Assembly: GCA_002685655.1 (NCBI GenBank)
Contig: NYXM01000151.1
Span: forward strand, 1 to 22,008
Source of the DNA: Planctomycetaceae bacterium
Lineage (GTDB): Bacteria; Planctomycetota; Planctomycetia; Pirellulales; Pirellulaceae
DNA: 22,008 nucleotides
Reading direction: 5' to 3'
Below are positions 6,193 to 14,826 of this stretch, piece by piece. How positions within the stretch are numbered: position 1 is the stretch's first letter; each line of letters begins with the position of its first letter. Both the position numbers and the translations under genes were made by a program. Below the pieces are notes generated by a model that did not search any database, was not told the DNA's origin, and saw only the letters and a list, made by a program, of their open reading frames with translations.

Positions 6193-9177
6193 CTAATCGG
6201 ACATTACGGCGAATCCTCGCATGTCGGCCCTCGGGCGCTCTTTCAGCAACTCGTGAATCGGCTCGAAGGGCTTGAGGATCTTCCGATAATCGGGGTCGTC
6301 CTTCGACAGGAACACCGGCTGGCCACATTTCTGGGTGCCGCCCGCTTCTTTGGAGAGCGGGGCCAGCAGGAAGTTGTTGTTTTCGGGGTTCATGACCCGG
6401 GTGTAGAACTTGCGAGGGATGCCGTCCTGGTGACAGCTGGCACAACGCCGTGCGGCGACTTCACCGAGCGTCGAATCGAGATCCAACGGCAGCATTCGCC
6501 GACTGCCGAGCCGAGCCTTGTGATTCGACGACGAGGTGCCGTAGTACGGGATGTTCAGGTCCAGCCAGAGATACACCCTCCGCCGATCTTCATCCGGTAC
6601 GTCGGCGCGCGAGTTGCCGTCTTTGTCGGGGTGACCGGTCCGGATGATCTCCGCAAGCTTGCTTGCCGGGCTGCCCCAGCGCCGAGGCGCAATCTCCAAT
6701 ACATTGTGCCCTGCACCATTGATTGTCCAGATCCATTCGGTGTACGGGCTCATGCCTCGTTGCTTGTCATACTCAGGTCCTGACGGACTGCCATGACGAA
6801 TCCAGTTCCGCTCGGCCTGTGTCCCGGTCCGGCAGAGGATATCGTACGAAACGTTGAAGAAATCGGTCATATCGCCGGTCAAATCAACATTGCCGGGTTG
6901 CTCACGCTGGTTGTGGCATTCGACGCAGTTCCGGTCGAAAACGCCCTGGACGACCTCCCGATAGTTGAAGCCTTGGACGCCCCATTCGGGCCTTTGCAGT
7001 TCCTGGACAGCGCCGCGCATCGCAAGCTGATGTCCGCCGCGCGACGTGACAGAGTTTCGGTCGGCGTGACATCCGACGCACCCCTGTACTTCACCCGGCA
7101 TCAGGTGCGTGAACGATCGCATCCGCTGCAATGCACGTCCTTCACCATCGAGCGCCAGGAAATAGATCGGCACTTCTGATGGGACTTTGAATGCGGCACT
7201 GCCGTCCTGCTTGACATCGGCGAACCCCCAAACTTTCTTCGGGGCGTACGTCGCACCGCACGAGACCAACGGGAACTGGAAACCAAACACCGCGATGTTC
7301 CGCACGCCGGGCCCGTCCAGCCGGTTGTTGTTCTGCGGCGAGTGCGTGCTCTTTTCCATCTCCTGAACTACTGCAATCTGCTTGATCTCACCACGTTTCA
7401 CATCCGGCTCAAGACCGTTGTAGACGTCCTGCATGTACACGGTTGCCCAAGCACCCGAAACGCTGCCGTCTTCCGGCAACACGGCGCTTCGGTCCCTGAT
7501 GTTTCCGGTCACCACAGGCGGTCGCCTCGTCTCGCGGATCGGCATCGGACAGTAGTATCCCATCCCGTCTTCCGGGAACACTAGCGACACCGCGTTCGCA
7601 TCAAAGTCACGGAGTTGGATCGTGCCGTTTTTGGAGACCAGAAACCGAGTCGCGTCGATGGCCAGCGGCTTCTCGTAGGTCCCGCCGATCCGGCGATCGA
7701 GCATTCCGTTCCCCCACGGCCCTCCGCCAAGTCGATGTGCATAAATATCGATTTCCGGTGTGAGGTTCCGAATCGCCTCGGGAGAATTGGCTCCCTTCGC
7801 CGGATTGATCGCCACGATCCCACCGCGACACGAGCCGTTATGGTTCGTCGCAGTCGCAATCACCTGGTTCGTACCGGGGATCGGTTGTGCATCCATGAAC
7901 GTGCCCGGCGAGATCACCCGATTGCCGTAGAAACCGGTCAGGCCGGTGCCGTCGGGGTTGATCGCCCAGAGGCTCTGGATCGGACACGCGGCACGATCGA
8001 CGTACTCCCAACGCGTGTAGATGATTCGTCCGTCGTCGAGCGCCGACGGCGTGAAATCCATCAGGTAGTTGGCCGAAAGCCGCTTCTGGTTCGATCCGTC
8101 GCTTTCCATGCGATACAAGACCGGCGAGGTGACCACGTAGCAATAGGCATACGCAGGCTTCCGATCGGAGATAAACGCGATGCCGCCGTCCGGCAACCAA
8201 CACGGATCAAGGTTGTTGTACGTGCCGTGCGTCAGTTGCGTCAGATTGGTGCCGTCGATGTTGATCTTGAAGACTTGGTAGTTGCTTTTCTCATCCTCGT
8301 AGCACGAGATATCTTCGATATGGGCCACTGGGTTCGAGCTGACGTGCCCACCGCGACGCAATGCGAAGACCACTTCCTGGCCGTCGTACGATAGATCGGT
8401 CGTGGTGATCATTCCTTCACCTGCATCGAAGATGCATTTCAGTTTTCCGCCATCTTCATCAGGCGAGAAGACATAAAGCCCGCCGCCCGGCCGGAATCCC
8501 TCGACATGATAAACGTACACGTGCGAGATATTCAGCGGCTTGCGTTTCACCAGCAGGATTTCCTTGAACCCAAGCCTGCCGGCGGTGAATTCCTGACGAA
8601 GTGCCTGTGCTTCAGGCGTCTTCTCTTCTGGCGGGATCCTCATCTCCGCCAACTGCTTCTTGGTAACCGTCGAGCCATACACCGCGATCTCCGCAGCGCC
8701 CGGGTTTGGCGAATCGGGATGCGAAGAAAGAAATTCGATACGAACCGCGGTGACTTGCTGCCTAGGAAAGTGGATCAACTGCGGTCCGCGACGATGCTCC
8801 AGCGAACCCCGCACCACCGGCTTCTTGCCGTCGTTCAGATAGACTTCGTAATCCTTGAAGCATTCAAGCAACGGGCTGGTCACCCGGGCGTAGTAAATGA
8901 TCTGGGTTGCTTCGACCGGTCTTTCCCACTCGAGCTTGAAATGTCCACTTTGTGTTGCCCGAACTGCCCAGTCGCTGTCCTGCTGGAACTCGGACGGAAT
9001 GCCGCCGCTTACAGCCATTTGCGGACGATAGGCGTCGCTAAACTCACTACTCGCAGAGACCTTTGCCAGAGGAGCCAGATTTTCGGGCATCTCATCAGCC
9101 AAAGTCGCGTCGAATAGGACAACAGCTTGAACAGTTACAATCAACACGAATGAGCAAAACGCGATAACATGTCGCAT
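6193..9177 (-). CDS. Exported multidomain tri-haem c-type protein with TolB-like propeller (hydrazine synthase alpha-related)
   Basis: The 994-residue product has a Sec signal peptide (about residues 1-27). Residues about 32-170 resemble an F5/8-type (discoidin) carbohydrate-binding sandwich. Residues about 220-540 show TolB/PD40-like propeller blades (INIDGTNLTQLTHGTYNNLDPCWLPDG, MESDGSNQKRLS, INPDGTGLTG). The C-terminal half has three CxxCH haem c motifs at C700-H704, C751-H755 and C912-H916. This order resembles the HZS-alpha-like proteins that are widespread in planctomycetes. Only a few relatives belong to anammox organisms, so hydrazine synthesis is not inferred. A role in electron transfer or sugar-linked redox chemistry is inferred from its operon. 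AAGGAG 6 nt before the ATG at 9177 supports the start. Confidence 0.9.
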   Translation of the reverse strand: MRHVIAFCSFVLIVTVQAVVLFDATLADEMPENLAPLAKVSASSEFSDAYRPQMAVSGGIPSEFQQDSDWAVRATQSGHFKLEWERPVEATQIIYYARVTSPLLECFKDYEVYLNDGKKPVVRGSLEHRRGPQLIHFPRQQVTAVRIEFLSSHPDSPNPGAAEIAVYGSTVTKKQLAEMRIPPEEKTPEAQALRQEFTAGRLGFKEILLVKRKPLNISHVYVYHVEGFRPGGGLYVFSPDEDGGKLKCIFDAGEGMITTTDLSYDGQEVVFALRRGGHVSSNPVAHIEDISCYEDEKSNYQVFKINIDGTNLTQLTHGTYNNLDPCWLPDGGIAFISDRKPAYAYCYVVTSPVLYRMESDGSNQKRLSANYLMDFTPSALDDGRIIYTRWEYVDRAACPIQSLWAINPDGTGLTGFYGNRVISPGTFMDAQPIPGTNQVIATATNHNGSCRGGIVAINPAKGANSPEAIRNLTPEIDIYAHRLGGGPWGNGMLDRRIGGTYEKPLAIDATRFLVSKNGTIQLRDFDANAVSLVFPEDGMGYYCPMPIRETRRPPVVTGNIRDRSAVLPEDGSVSGAWATVYMQDVYNGLEPDVKRGEIKQIAVVQEMEKSTHSPQNNNRLDGPGVRNIAVFGFQFPLVSCGATYAPKKVWGFADVKQDGSAAFKVPSEVPIYFLALDGEGRALQRMRSFTHLMPGEVQGCVGCHADRNSVTSRGGHQLAMRGAVQELQRPEWGVQGFNYREVVQGVFDRNCVECHNQREQPGNVDLTGDMTDFFNVSYDILCRTGTQAERNWIRHGSPSGPEYDKQRGMSPYTEWIWTINGAGHNVLEIAPRRWGSPASKLAEIIRTGHPDKDGNSRADVPDEDRRRVYLWLDLNIPYYGTSSSNHKARLGSRRMLPLDLDSTLGEVAARRCASCHQDGIPRKFYTRVMNPENNNFLLAPLSKEAGGTQKCGQPVFLSKDDPDYRKILKPFEPIHELLKERPRADMRGFAVMSD

Positions 9178-9241
9178 TGGTTTCTCCTTGATCGTGACGA
9201 TGATGGATGGAGTTCTCGACGTGCCAATTCCTCAGGTGGCG

Positions 9242-11218
9242 TCAGCGTACTTGTGCTGCGGCGGGCGAGATTTTCACATCATTCAAAGCCTTTCCTGTCG
9301 CATCTGTGAGCCGCAACACCAGACCCCACTTCTGTTTATTCTGGCCAACTTTGATGAGCAAGGTTGACTGCCCTTTGGGAATGGAGACCTCAACTCGATC
9401 TTGATCAAACGCGACGGAGCGCGTGCCCTCTCTTCGATGTATTTCCTTTTCGTTCAGCCAGACAGCAACCGGGCCGTCGCTGCCCAGACGAAGTTGCGCC
9501 TGCTTCTGATTCGGGCTGGACACCCGCAGCCTCGCGTAGCCGCAGACGTCAGTTTCTCCCTCGATAGCATCCGATAATTCAAACAGCCCTGCCGGATCGT
9601 CGGAATCGAATCTTTTCCAGGGACTCTCTTCCCCTTTCTCGGGAGCGTGAGCTGTGATGAATCCGTCGTCGCCTTTGTTCGGAAACGGCCCACAGACCTC
9701 CCACCCTGTGACAATACCGTATCGCTCCCTGAGCTTCAGTTCGGTGTCGAGTGCCGTGACCCTTGCCAGCAGGCGTCTGGCACGAGTGAATGAGAGAGAA
9801 CCTTGTGGATCGGCCAACTGCAGGTATATCGAAGCCGCCTTCTTCCGTTGGCCAATTTGTTCAAAGCACTCAGCCGTCGTCAGCAGGACTGACCCCCTGG
9901 TCTCTGTTGGCAATTCGGTCTTGAGGGCCTCTTGGTATGCTGCTGCCGCTTTCGTTCTGTCACCCGTTGCCAGGTAAGTTCGAGCCAGCGCCAACCGGTA
10001 TGCCGGTACCTTGGGAGACATGGCGATGAGCTGTTCGCAGGACTTGACGGCTCCGGGCACATCCCGCAATAGCAGTTGGACGCGGGCCAGCCGCTGTAGC
10101 TTTTCGCCCTCCTGTCCATCTGCCAGCGTTTGCTCCAATTCCTTGATCACCTCGGACCGTTTCGCGATCAGGCCATTCACATCGAGAATGGTGGAAAGGC
10201 CAGTCACGGCCCAGGCCGTTCTAGTGAATCTCTGTACGAATTTATTGAAATCCTTTCCTTCACCCACGGGCGCCCAAGTACCATCCTCCTTTTGGCGCGC
10301 GAAGAGAAAATCGATCGCTGCGCCAACGTGTGGTTCATCACGCGGCACGCCGCTGGCCGCCAGCGCAAACAGAGCCTGGCCGGTGGCAACGATGTTACTA
10401 CCTTCTCCTTTCTGCCAGGACCAGCCACCGTCCGAATTCTGAAGCTTGAACAGTGTGCTTTTCAACTCGTTCACACTCGGGCCGCTGGCTTCAAAAGAGG
10501 CCGTTCCCAGCAGTGCAAAAGCGACGTCGGTGGTCTTGGTCAAAGCCGATCTGTCCAGAGACTTTTGCCACACCTGGATTGCTTTGGCAGACTTGTCCAC
10601 GTCTTGGACGAGTGACGCTGATTCCTTGAGCACGACAGAGCATAGAGCGCTTGTCATCACGTTACCGGAGGTGATCACGGGGCGATTGTAATCGGGTTTC
10701 CATTCTCCCTTCTCCGTTTGTGCAACGAGAAGACGTTTTGCGATGTCGCCTGTTTGGTCGGCGAGACCCCTCGAAGCGGTTTGCCGGCCAAGGGCAAATC
10801 CCGACCCCATAAGCGCGATCAGCGACACGTTTCCGTTTCCATCGGCCAGGCGATGGCATTTTCGGCATTCCATGGCCCCGATGGGTTGGTGTCCATCGGG
10901 CGGAGTGCCTTCTGCGTCGGGATGCAGATGGGACAGAACGAAGCGGGCGTTTATGTCGTATTCATGCTGGTTGACAACGTAGCCGTTTCGCGCGCTCAGG
11001 CCGGCGACAAACGCGCCCAGTCCACTGGCGTGGCAGGTGAAACACCCGCGTTCTCGAACCCAATCCGCGCTGCCACGGATGAGAAAATCCACCGCCTTTT
11101 GAACGGCCTCTCGCTCGGCGAGTTGGCTTGTGAAATCACCGGCCTGGGTAAAAGAGACATCAGACCAGATCGTCAGAAGCAAGAGCAGTGTTGGAGCAGC
11201 ACGCAGAATGATCTTCAT
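9242..11218 (-). CDS. Exported di-haem protein with terpene-cyclase-like repeats, TPRs and C-terminal beta-sandwich
   Basis: The 658-residue product starts with a Sec signal peptide (about residues 1-27). Two CxxCH haem c motifs follow at C59-H63 and C118-H122. Residues about 130-345 look like an alpha/alpha toroid of the prenyltransferase/squalene oxidase repeat type, with QW-like turns LQNSDGGWSW near 259 and RQKEDGTW near 308. Residues about 375-490 hold TPR-like helices (LARTYLATGDRTKAAAAYQEAL). The last 150 residues, from GWEVCGPFPNKGDDGF on, look like a beta-sandwich seen at the ends of exported planctomycete proteins. No terpene-cyclase DxDD motif was seen, so cyclase activity is not claimed. 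A very strong Shine-Dalgarno (AGGAGG, 5 nt before ATG) marks it as the first gene of the operon. Confidence 0.87.
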   Translation of the reverse strand: MKIILRAAPTLLLLLTIWSDVSFTQAGDFTSQLAEREAVQKAVDFLIRGSADWVRERGCFTCHASGLGAFVAGLSARNGYVVNQHEYDINARFVLSHLHPDAEGTPPDGHQPIGAMECRKCHRLADGNGNVSLIALMGSGFALGRQTASRGLADQTGDIAKRLLVAQTEKGEWKPDYNRPVITSGNVMTSALCSVVLKESASLVQDVDKSAKAIQVWQKSLDRSALTKTTDVAFALLGTASFEASGPSVNELKSTLFKLQNSDGGWSWQKGEGSNIVATGQALFALAASGVPRDEPHVGAAIDFLFARQKEDGTWAPVGEGKDFNKFVQRFTRTAWAVTGLSTILDVNGLIAKRSEVIKELEQTLADGQEGEKLQRLARVQLLLRDVPGAVKSCEQLIAMSPKVPAYRLALARTYLATGDRTKAAAAYQEALKTELPTETRGSVLLTTAECFEQIGQRKKAASIYLQLADPQGSLSFTRARRLLARVTALDTELKLRERYGIVTGWEVCGPFPNKGDDGFITAHAPEKGEESPWKRFDSDDPAGLFELSDAIEGETDVCGYARLRVSSPNQKQAQLRLGSDGPVAVWLNEKEIHRREGTRSVAFDQDRVEVSIPKGQSTLLIKVGQNKQKWGLVLRLTDATGKALNDVKISPAAAQVR

Positions 11219-11605
11219 CGTTACCTCCTAAAGCGGCTCTCAGAACCTGTCGAACAGCAGCGATTGGGACGCCGACCGGTCTGCCGATGCTCGACTTCCT
11301 CACCCGCGAACTGCTTGAAATCTTAAACTGGATTTAGTATATTTAGTTTTGTCTGCCCCGCCACGTCAATCCCCTGCCATCATCCCTGAATAAAAACGGG
11401 TCAAACACGAGTGGATTTCCTTTGCGCTTCATGACCTGTGCGTTGGTTGTGCCGTAAACAATGTGCCGTCGCGAGTCGAAGAAGTCACGGCATCGCGCGG
11501 ATTCGGCTCTCGCTCCTATAGCAACACAGCAGTAAAACCACTCAGCGGGAAGCGGCAGGGCCTGATGGCGGGTCTGGCCGCCTTGTGCTGTTCCCACGGA
11601 GTTTC

Positions 11606-11633
11606 TTGAATACGTTTTCCAGAAAGGTACAAT
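11606..11633 (+). promoter_or_regulatory. Candidate sigma-70-like promoter for the DUF1800 gene
   Basis: TTGAAT (11606-11611) and TACAAT (11628-11633) are separated by 16 nt. The boxes match the bacterial housekeeping consensus at 4/6 and 5/6 positions. The predicted transcript would have a leader of about 110 nt before the ATG at 11749. Planctomycete promoters are poorly characterised, so this is a pattern match only. Confidence 0.4.
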
Positions 11634-11733
11634 CACTCAAATCGGCGGAAAGAGACAGTGAAGCGCACGCCGGTTGGGCGGCATGGAAGCCAGGCGTTGG
11701 GAGATACAGAAAAGCGAACATTTCATCTGTTTG

Positions 11734-11739
11734 AAGGAG
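11734..11739 (+). promoter_or_regulatory. Ribosome binding site deciding the DUF1800 start
   Basis: AAGGAG lies 9 nt before the ATG at 11749. It excludes the longer open frame starting at 11674, which would put 25 polar residues before the signal peptide. Confidence 0.75.
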
Positions 11740-11748
11740 TTACGCATC

Positions 11749-14703
11749 ATGAAACCAACGACAGTCGTCCGTTACTGGTTTGCCGGTCTGATATCGATGA
11801 CTGTTTGTCTTGCCGTCGTGCAAGCAGCCCCACCGGCCGCAGTTGTCAAGGCGCAAGCTGCCGCTCAAAAGGCTGCCGATGCGCGTGCCGCCGCGGAGAA
11901 AGCGCTACTGGAAAAAACTGCCGCAGCCGCAACCGCTACAGAGAAGGCTGACGCAGCTCAGAAGGCTGCGAAAAAGGCTGCGGCCGATAAAGGCGTTCGC
12001 TCCGCGAAGGCTGCGGCGGAAAAGGCAATTAGTGCCGCGAAGCGAGCCGCTGACGCGGCCACAGCCCAAAAGGTGACCGCCGAGAAGAACCTGGCACCAA
12101 AAGCGATTGCGGCCGCTCAAGCTACAGCTGTTCTGAGCGCCGTCGAGAAAGCCTCCGTTCCCGTCAAAGAGGCAGCTGCAAAGGCGGCTGCAGAGAAAAC
12201 GGCTGCCGAGAAGACGCTGGCCGAGAAGACCGCCGCGGCAAAGTCCACCGCTCAGAAAGCCACCGCTGAAAAGGATGAGGCCAAGAAGAAGGCTGCTCAA
12301 GAAGTCGCCAGCAAGGCTGCGGCGGAGCAAGCCGCGGCCGGGCAGGCGTTGGCGTCAAAGGACGCCGCCGCCAAGGCCGCAGCGGCAACACTCGCTGCTG
12401 TGATGGCAGCTGGCAACCAGTCTGCCGCCGAAAAGGCCACGGCCGAAAAAGTAGCCGCTGAGAAGATCGTCGCGGACAAGACAGCGGCCGCCCAAAAGGC
12501 ATCCACTGCTCTGGCTGCGGCGGAGAAGGCCGGTGCTCCAGCCTTGGCTGCTGCCGAGAAAGTTGCCCCTGCCCAAACGGCCGCCGACAAAGCCGCTGCC
12601 GCTGCTGAGACGGCTGTTGCCCAGAAAGCGGCCGCCCAACGAACGTTGTCGCAGCGGGTAGTTGCTGCTAACACTGCTGCCGACAAAGCGGTCGCCGCTG
12701 AGTTTGCTGCCAAGTCGGGCCCGGCCATCGCAGCCACGAACGCCGTTGCCAAGGCGCAGTCTGCGAAAGCCGCCGCCGAAAAGGCGCTGCGACCAAAGGC
12801 TGTCGCCGCCCAACGAGCCGACGCAACGGCCAAAGCGGCTGCCAGCAAAGCGGCTGCCGCCAAGGTTGCTGCCGACAAGGCTGCTGCCGAAACAACGGCG
12901 GCTGAGAAGGCACTGGCCGTAAAGGCTAAGGCCGCCGAGAAGACCGCTGCCGCCAAAGTTGCCGCCGAAGAGGCCGCCGCCAAGGTTGCCGATGATAAAA
13001 AGCTTGCACAGAAGTCCGCTACCGCCAAGGCCGCCTCGGCCAAGGCCGCTACCGAAAAAGCCGCTGCCGAAAAAGTGCTGGCACAAAAAGTTGCTGCCGC
13101 TAAGAAAACCAGCGATAGTCTGGCTGCTGCCGATAAGGCCGACGCAAAGGCGAAGGGCGCTGCCGAAAAGGCCGGTGCCGCCAAAGAGCCCGCTGAGAAA
13201 GCGGTGGCGGAGAAGGACGCTGCGCTCAAAGTTGCCGTTGCTAACGCCGCCACAGCTTTGGCTGCTGTCCGAGGTGGCTTGAAACCGCTGTCCACAGATG
13301 CTTGGGACTATGCCAAAGCACGCCATCTGCTGGTTCGCGCTGGCTTTGGTGGGACGCCTGAGGAAGTGGCGAAGCTGCACGCCATGGGTCTGCACGCGGC
13401 AGTGGATTACGTGGTCGACTTTCGCAGGCAGCCGGCCACAAACATCGCCTTCGATGGTCTGCCGCCGGAACAACCCGACCCGCTGGAAAATAAATTCAAC
13501 GGCCAAATCCGCAACAGCCTCAGACAGCGCCGTCAACGGGCGGAAACGGCTCAGCTACAGAGGTTTCGAGAGTGGTGGCTGAAACGTATGGTCGAGTCGC
13601 CGCGACCACTGCAGGAGAAGTTGACACTTTTCTGGCACGGCCACATGGCGACAGAATATGACGTCGTGAGAAATAGTTACGCTTTCTACCTGCAAAACGA
13701 GCTGTTTCGCGACCATGCCACCGGTAATTTTGGCGCTTTGCTGTACGGGATTGTGCACGACCCGGTGATGATCCGTTATCTGGATAACAACCAGAACTAC
13801 AAAGGCCATCCCAACGAGAACCTGGCCCGCGAGATCATGGAACTGTTCGCGATGGGCCTGGACCAAGGTTACACAGAAGAGGACATCAAGGAAGCGGCTC
13901 GTGCACTGACCGGTTATAACTACGACGACGCCACCGCTCAGTTCCGCTACAACTTCTCCCAGCACGACATGGAGGACAAGACTATCTTCGGCCGGACTGG
14001 CAATTGGAGCGGCGACGACCTGGTGCGTTTGATTCTCGAGCAGCCCGCCACGTCCAAGTTCATTGCGGGCAAACTTTTCCAGTTCTTCGCCTACAGCGGT
14101 GCCAGCCCAGAGACGACCGATCGCTTGGCGACATTGTTCAAAGCGCACAAGTACGAACTGGCCCCGACGCTGAAGAACCTGTTCCTTTCCGAGGAATTCT
14201 ACAGCGCCAGATCGATGGGCACGCAAATCAAAAGTCCCGTCCAGCTGGTGGTCGGGATGCTACGTGATTTCGGGACCAAGGACGTTGACGCTCGTGCTCT
14301 GGATTCGGCAATTCGGAACATGGGCCAGGAGCTGCTCGAGCCGCCTGACGTCAAAGGCTGGCGGCGGGGTCGCGCCTGGATCAACGCCAACCGTCTTTTT
14401 GTCCGCTACAACACCACGGCCAATCTAGTGCGGTCTATCACCCGAACCGACAAGCAACGAGGCATCGATGTGCTCGCCGTGCTCGAAGGCCAGGGCTGCG
14501 AGAATGCAGCCGATGTGGTGGACTGCTTGGCCAAGACCTGTCTCGCCAAACCACTGGATGAGAAAAAACGGAAGGAGCTGATTGACTACGTTGGAGAAAT
14601 GCCCGGTTCGTCTGAGTGGGAAGCGCAGCGAAAGCAGATCAACGGGAAACTTCTCGGTCTGTTGGTGCTGATGGTGAGCACGCCTGAGTATCAGTTCAGT
14701 TGA
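11749..14703 (+). CDS. Exported DUF1800 protein with a long Ala/Lys/Glu-rich repeat domain
   Basis: The 984-residue product has a Sec signal peptide (about 1-26, ending VVQA). Residues about 27-505 consist almost only of Ala, Lys, Glu, Thr and Val, with many AAAEK units, and are predicted to form a very long alpha-helix or stalk like the middle domain of TolA. Residues about 512-984 form a full DUF1800 domain. It starts at AKARHLLVRAGFGG and contains EKLTLFWHGHMAT, HPNENLAREIMELFAMG, ALTGYNYDD, the FGRTGNWSGDD segment, SPVQLVVGMLRDFG and PPDVKGWRRGRAW. DUF1800 proteins are usually about 450-600 residues, so the N-terminal half is an addition. The function is unknown. The DUF1501 gene follows after 123 nt, the usual partner. 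Long open frames on the opposite strand here are by-products of the biased codons. Confidence 0.92.
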   Translation: MKPTTVVRYWFAGLISMTVCLAVVQAAPPAAVVKAQAAAQKAADARAAAEKALLEKTAAAATATEKADAAQKAAKKAAADKGVRSAKAAAEKAISAAKRAADAATAQKVTAEKNLAPKAIAAAQATAVLSAVEKASVPVKEAAAKAAAEKTAAEKTLAEKTAAAKSTAQKATAEKDEAKKKAAQEVASKAAAEQAAAGQALASKDAAAKAAAATLAAVMAAGNQSAAEKATAEKVAAEKIVADKTAAAQKASTALAAAEKAGAPALAAAEKVAPAQTAADKAAAAAETAVAQKAAAQRTLSQRVVAANTAADKAVAAEFAAKSGPAIAATNAVAKAQSAKAAAEKALRPKAVAAQRADATAKAAASKAAAAKVAADKAAAETTAAEKALAVKAKAAEKTAAAKVAAEEAAAKVADDKKLAQKSATAKAASAKAATEKAAAEKVLAQKVAAAKKTSDSLAAADKADAKAKGAAEKAGAAKEPAEKAVAEKDAALKVAVANAATALAAVRGGLKPLSTDAWDYAKARHLLVRAGFGGTPEEVAKLHAMGLHAAVDYVVDFRRQPATNIAFDGLPPEQPDPLENKFNGQIRNSLRQRRQRAETAQLQRFREWWLKRMVESPRPLQEKLTLFWHGHMATEYDVVRNSYAFYLQNELFRDHATGNFGALLYGIVHDPVMIRYLDNNQNYKGHPNENLAREIMELFAMGLDQGYTEEDIKEAARALTGYNYDDATAQFRYNFSQHDMEDKTIFGRTGNWSGDDLVRLILEQPATSKFIAGKLFQFFAYSGASPETTDRLATLFKAHKYELAPTLKNLFLSEEFYSARSMGTQIKSPVQLVVGMLRDFGTKDVDARALDSAIRNMGQELLEPPDVKGWRRGRAWINANRLFVRYNTTANLVRSITRTDKQRGIDVLAVLEGQGCENAADVVDCLAKTCLAKPLDEKKRKELIDYVGEMPGSSEWEAQRKQINGKLLGLLVLMVSTPEYQFS
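11827..13266 (+). repeat. Coding low-complexity Ala-Lys-Glu repeat
   Basis: About 1.4 kb of GCN/AAG/GAG-rich DNA codes for the repetitive N-terminal half of the DUF1800 protein. A degenerate protein motif AEKxLxxKxxAA recurs at residues 49, 111, 153, 197, 237, 296, 343, 385, 415 and 440. Several spacings are 40-47 residues. The units are diverged rather than identical. Confidence 0.8.
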
Positions 14704-14826
14704 CCTGGTTTAGCCATGGAGTGGTTTTCGGGCCGCATGGGTGCTGTATTCCGAAGCCATGATAGATATGTGTCTGTGCAACGAGCACGCACCTGAGCCT
14801 TCAAATTCTTAAAAGAGGAGTTCAGT

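Larger units (their letters stand above)
11219..11748. other. Divergent intergenic control region
   Basis: This 530-nt stretch separates the minus-strand operon from the plus-strand DUF1800 gene and holds no convincing gene. A 97-codon minus frame at 11343-11636 has no ribosome binding site and no recognisable domain. The stretch contains an AT-rich patch near 11325-11350, a rarity in this window, and candidate promoter boxes for both directions. For the minus direction, TTGACG (69 to 64 of 11300) is followed 18 nt later by TAAATA; that pair is weak. Confidence 0.5.

Noticed and set aside
7615..8394. Plus-strand frame of 259 codons
   Set aside because: It lies fully opposite the well-supported 994-residue gene and its product has no recognisable domain.
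6193..9177. True hydrazine synthase, hence an anammox organism
   Set aside because: No beta/gamma subunits or other anammox genes are near, the neighbours are sugar enzymes, and related proteins occur widely in non-anammox planctomycetes.
9242..11218. Functional squalene-hopene cyclase
   Set aside because: The repeats are present but the DxDD catalytic motif is not seen, and the protein is exported with haem motifs and TPRs.
11343..11636. Minus-strand frame of 97 codons in the divergent gap
   Set aside because: There is no ribosome binding site, no domain and no signal; it overlaps both candidate promoters.
12297..13536. Two long minus-strand open frames (332 and 393 codons) opposite the Ala-rich region
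   Set aside because: They arise because GCN/AAG/GAG repeats contain few stop codons in any frame. Their products are Ala/Ser- or Gly/Leu-rich with no domain and no ribosome binding site.
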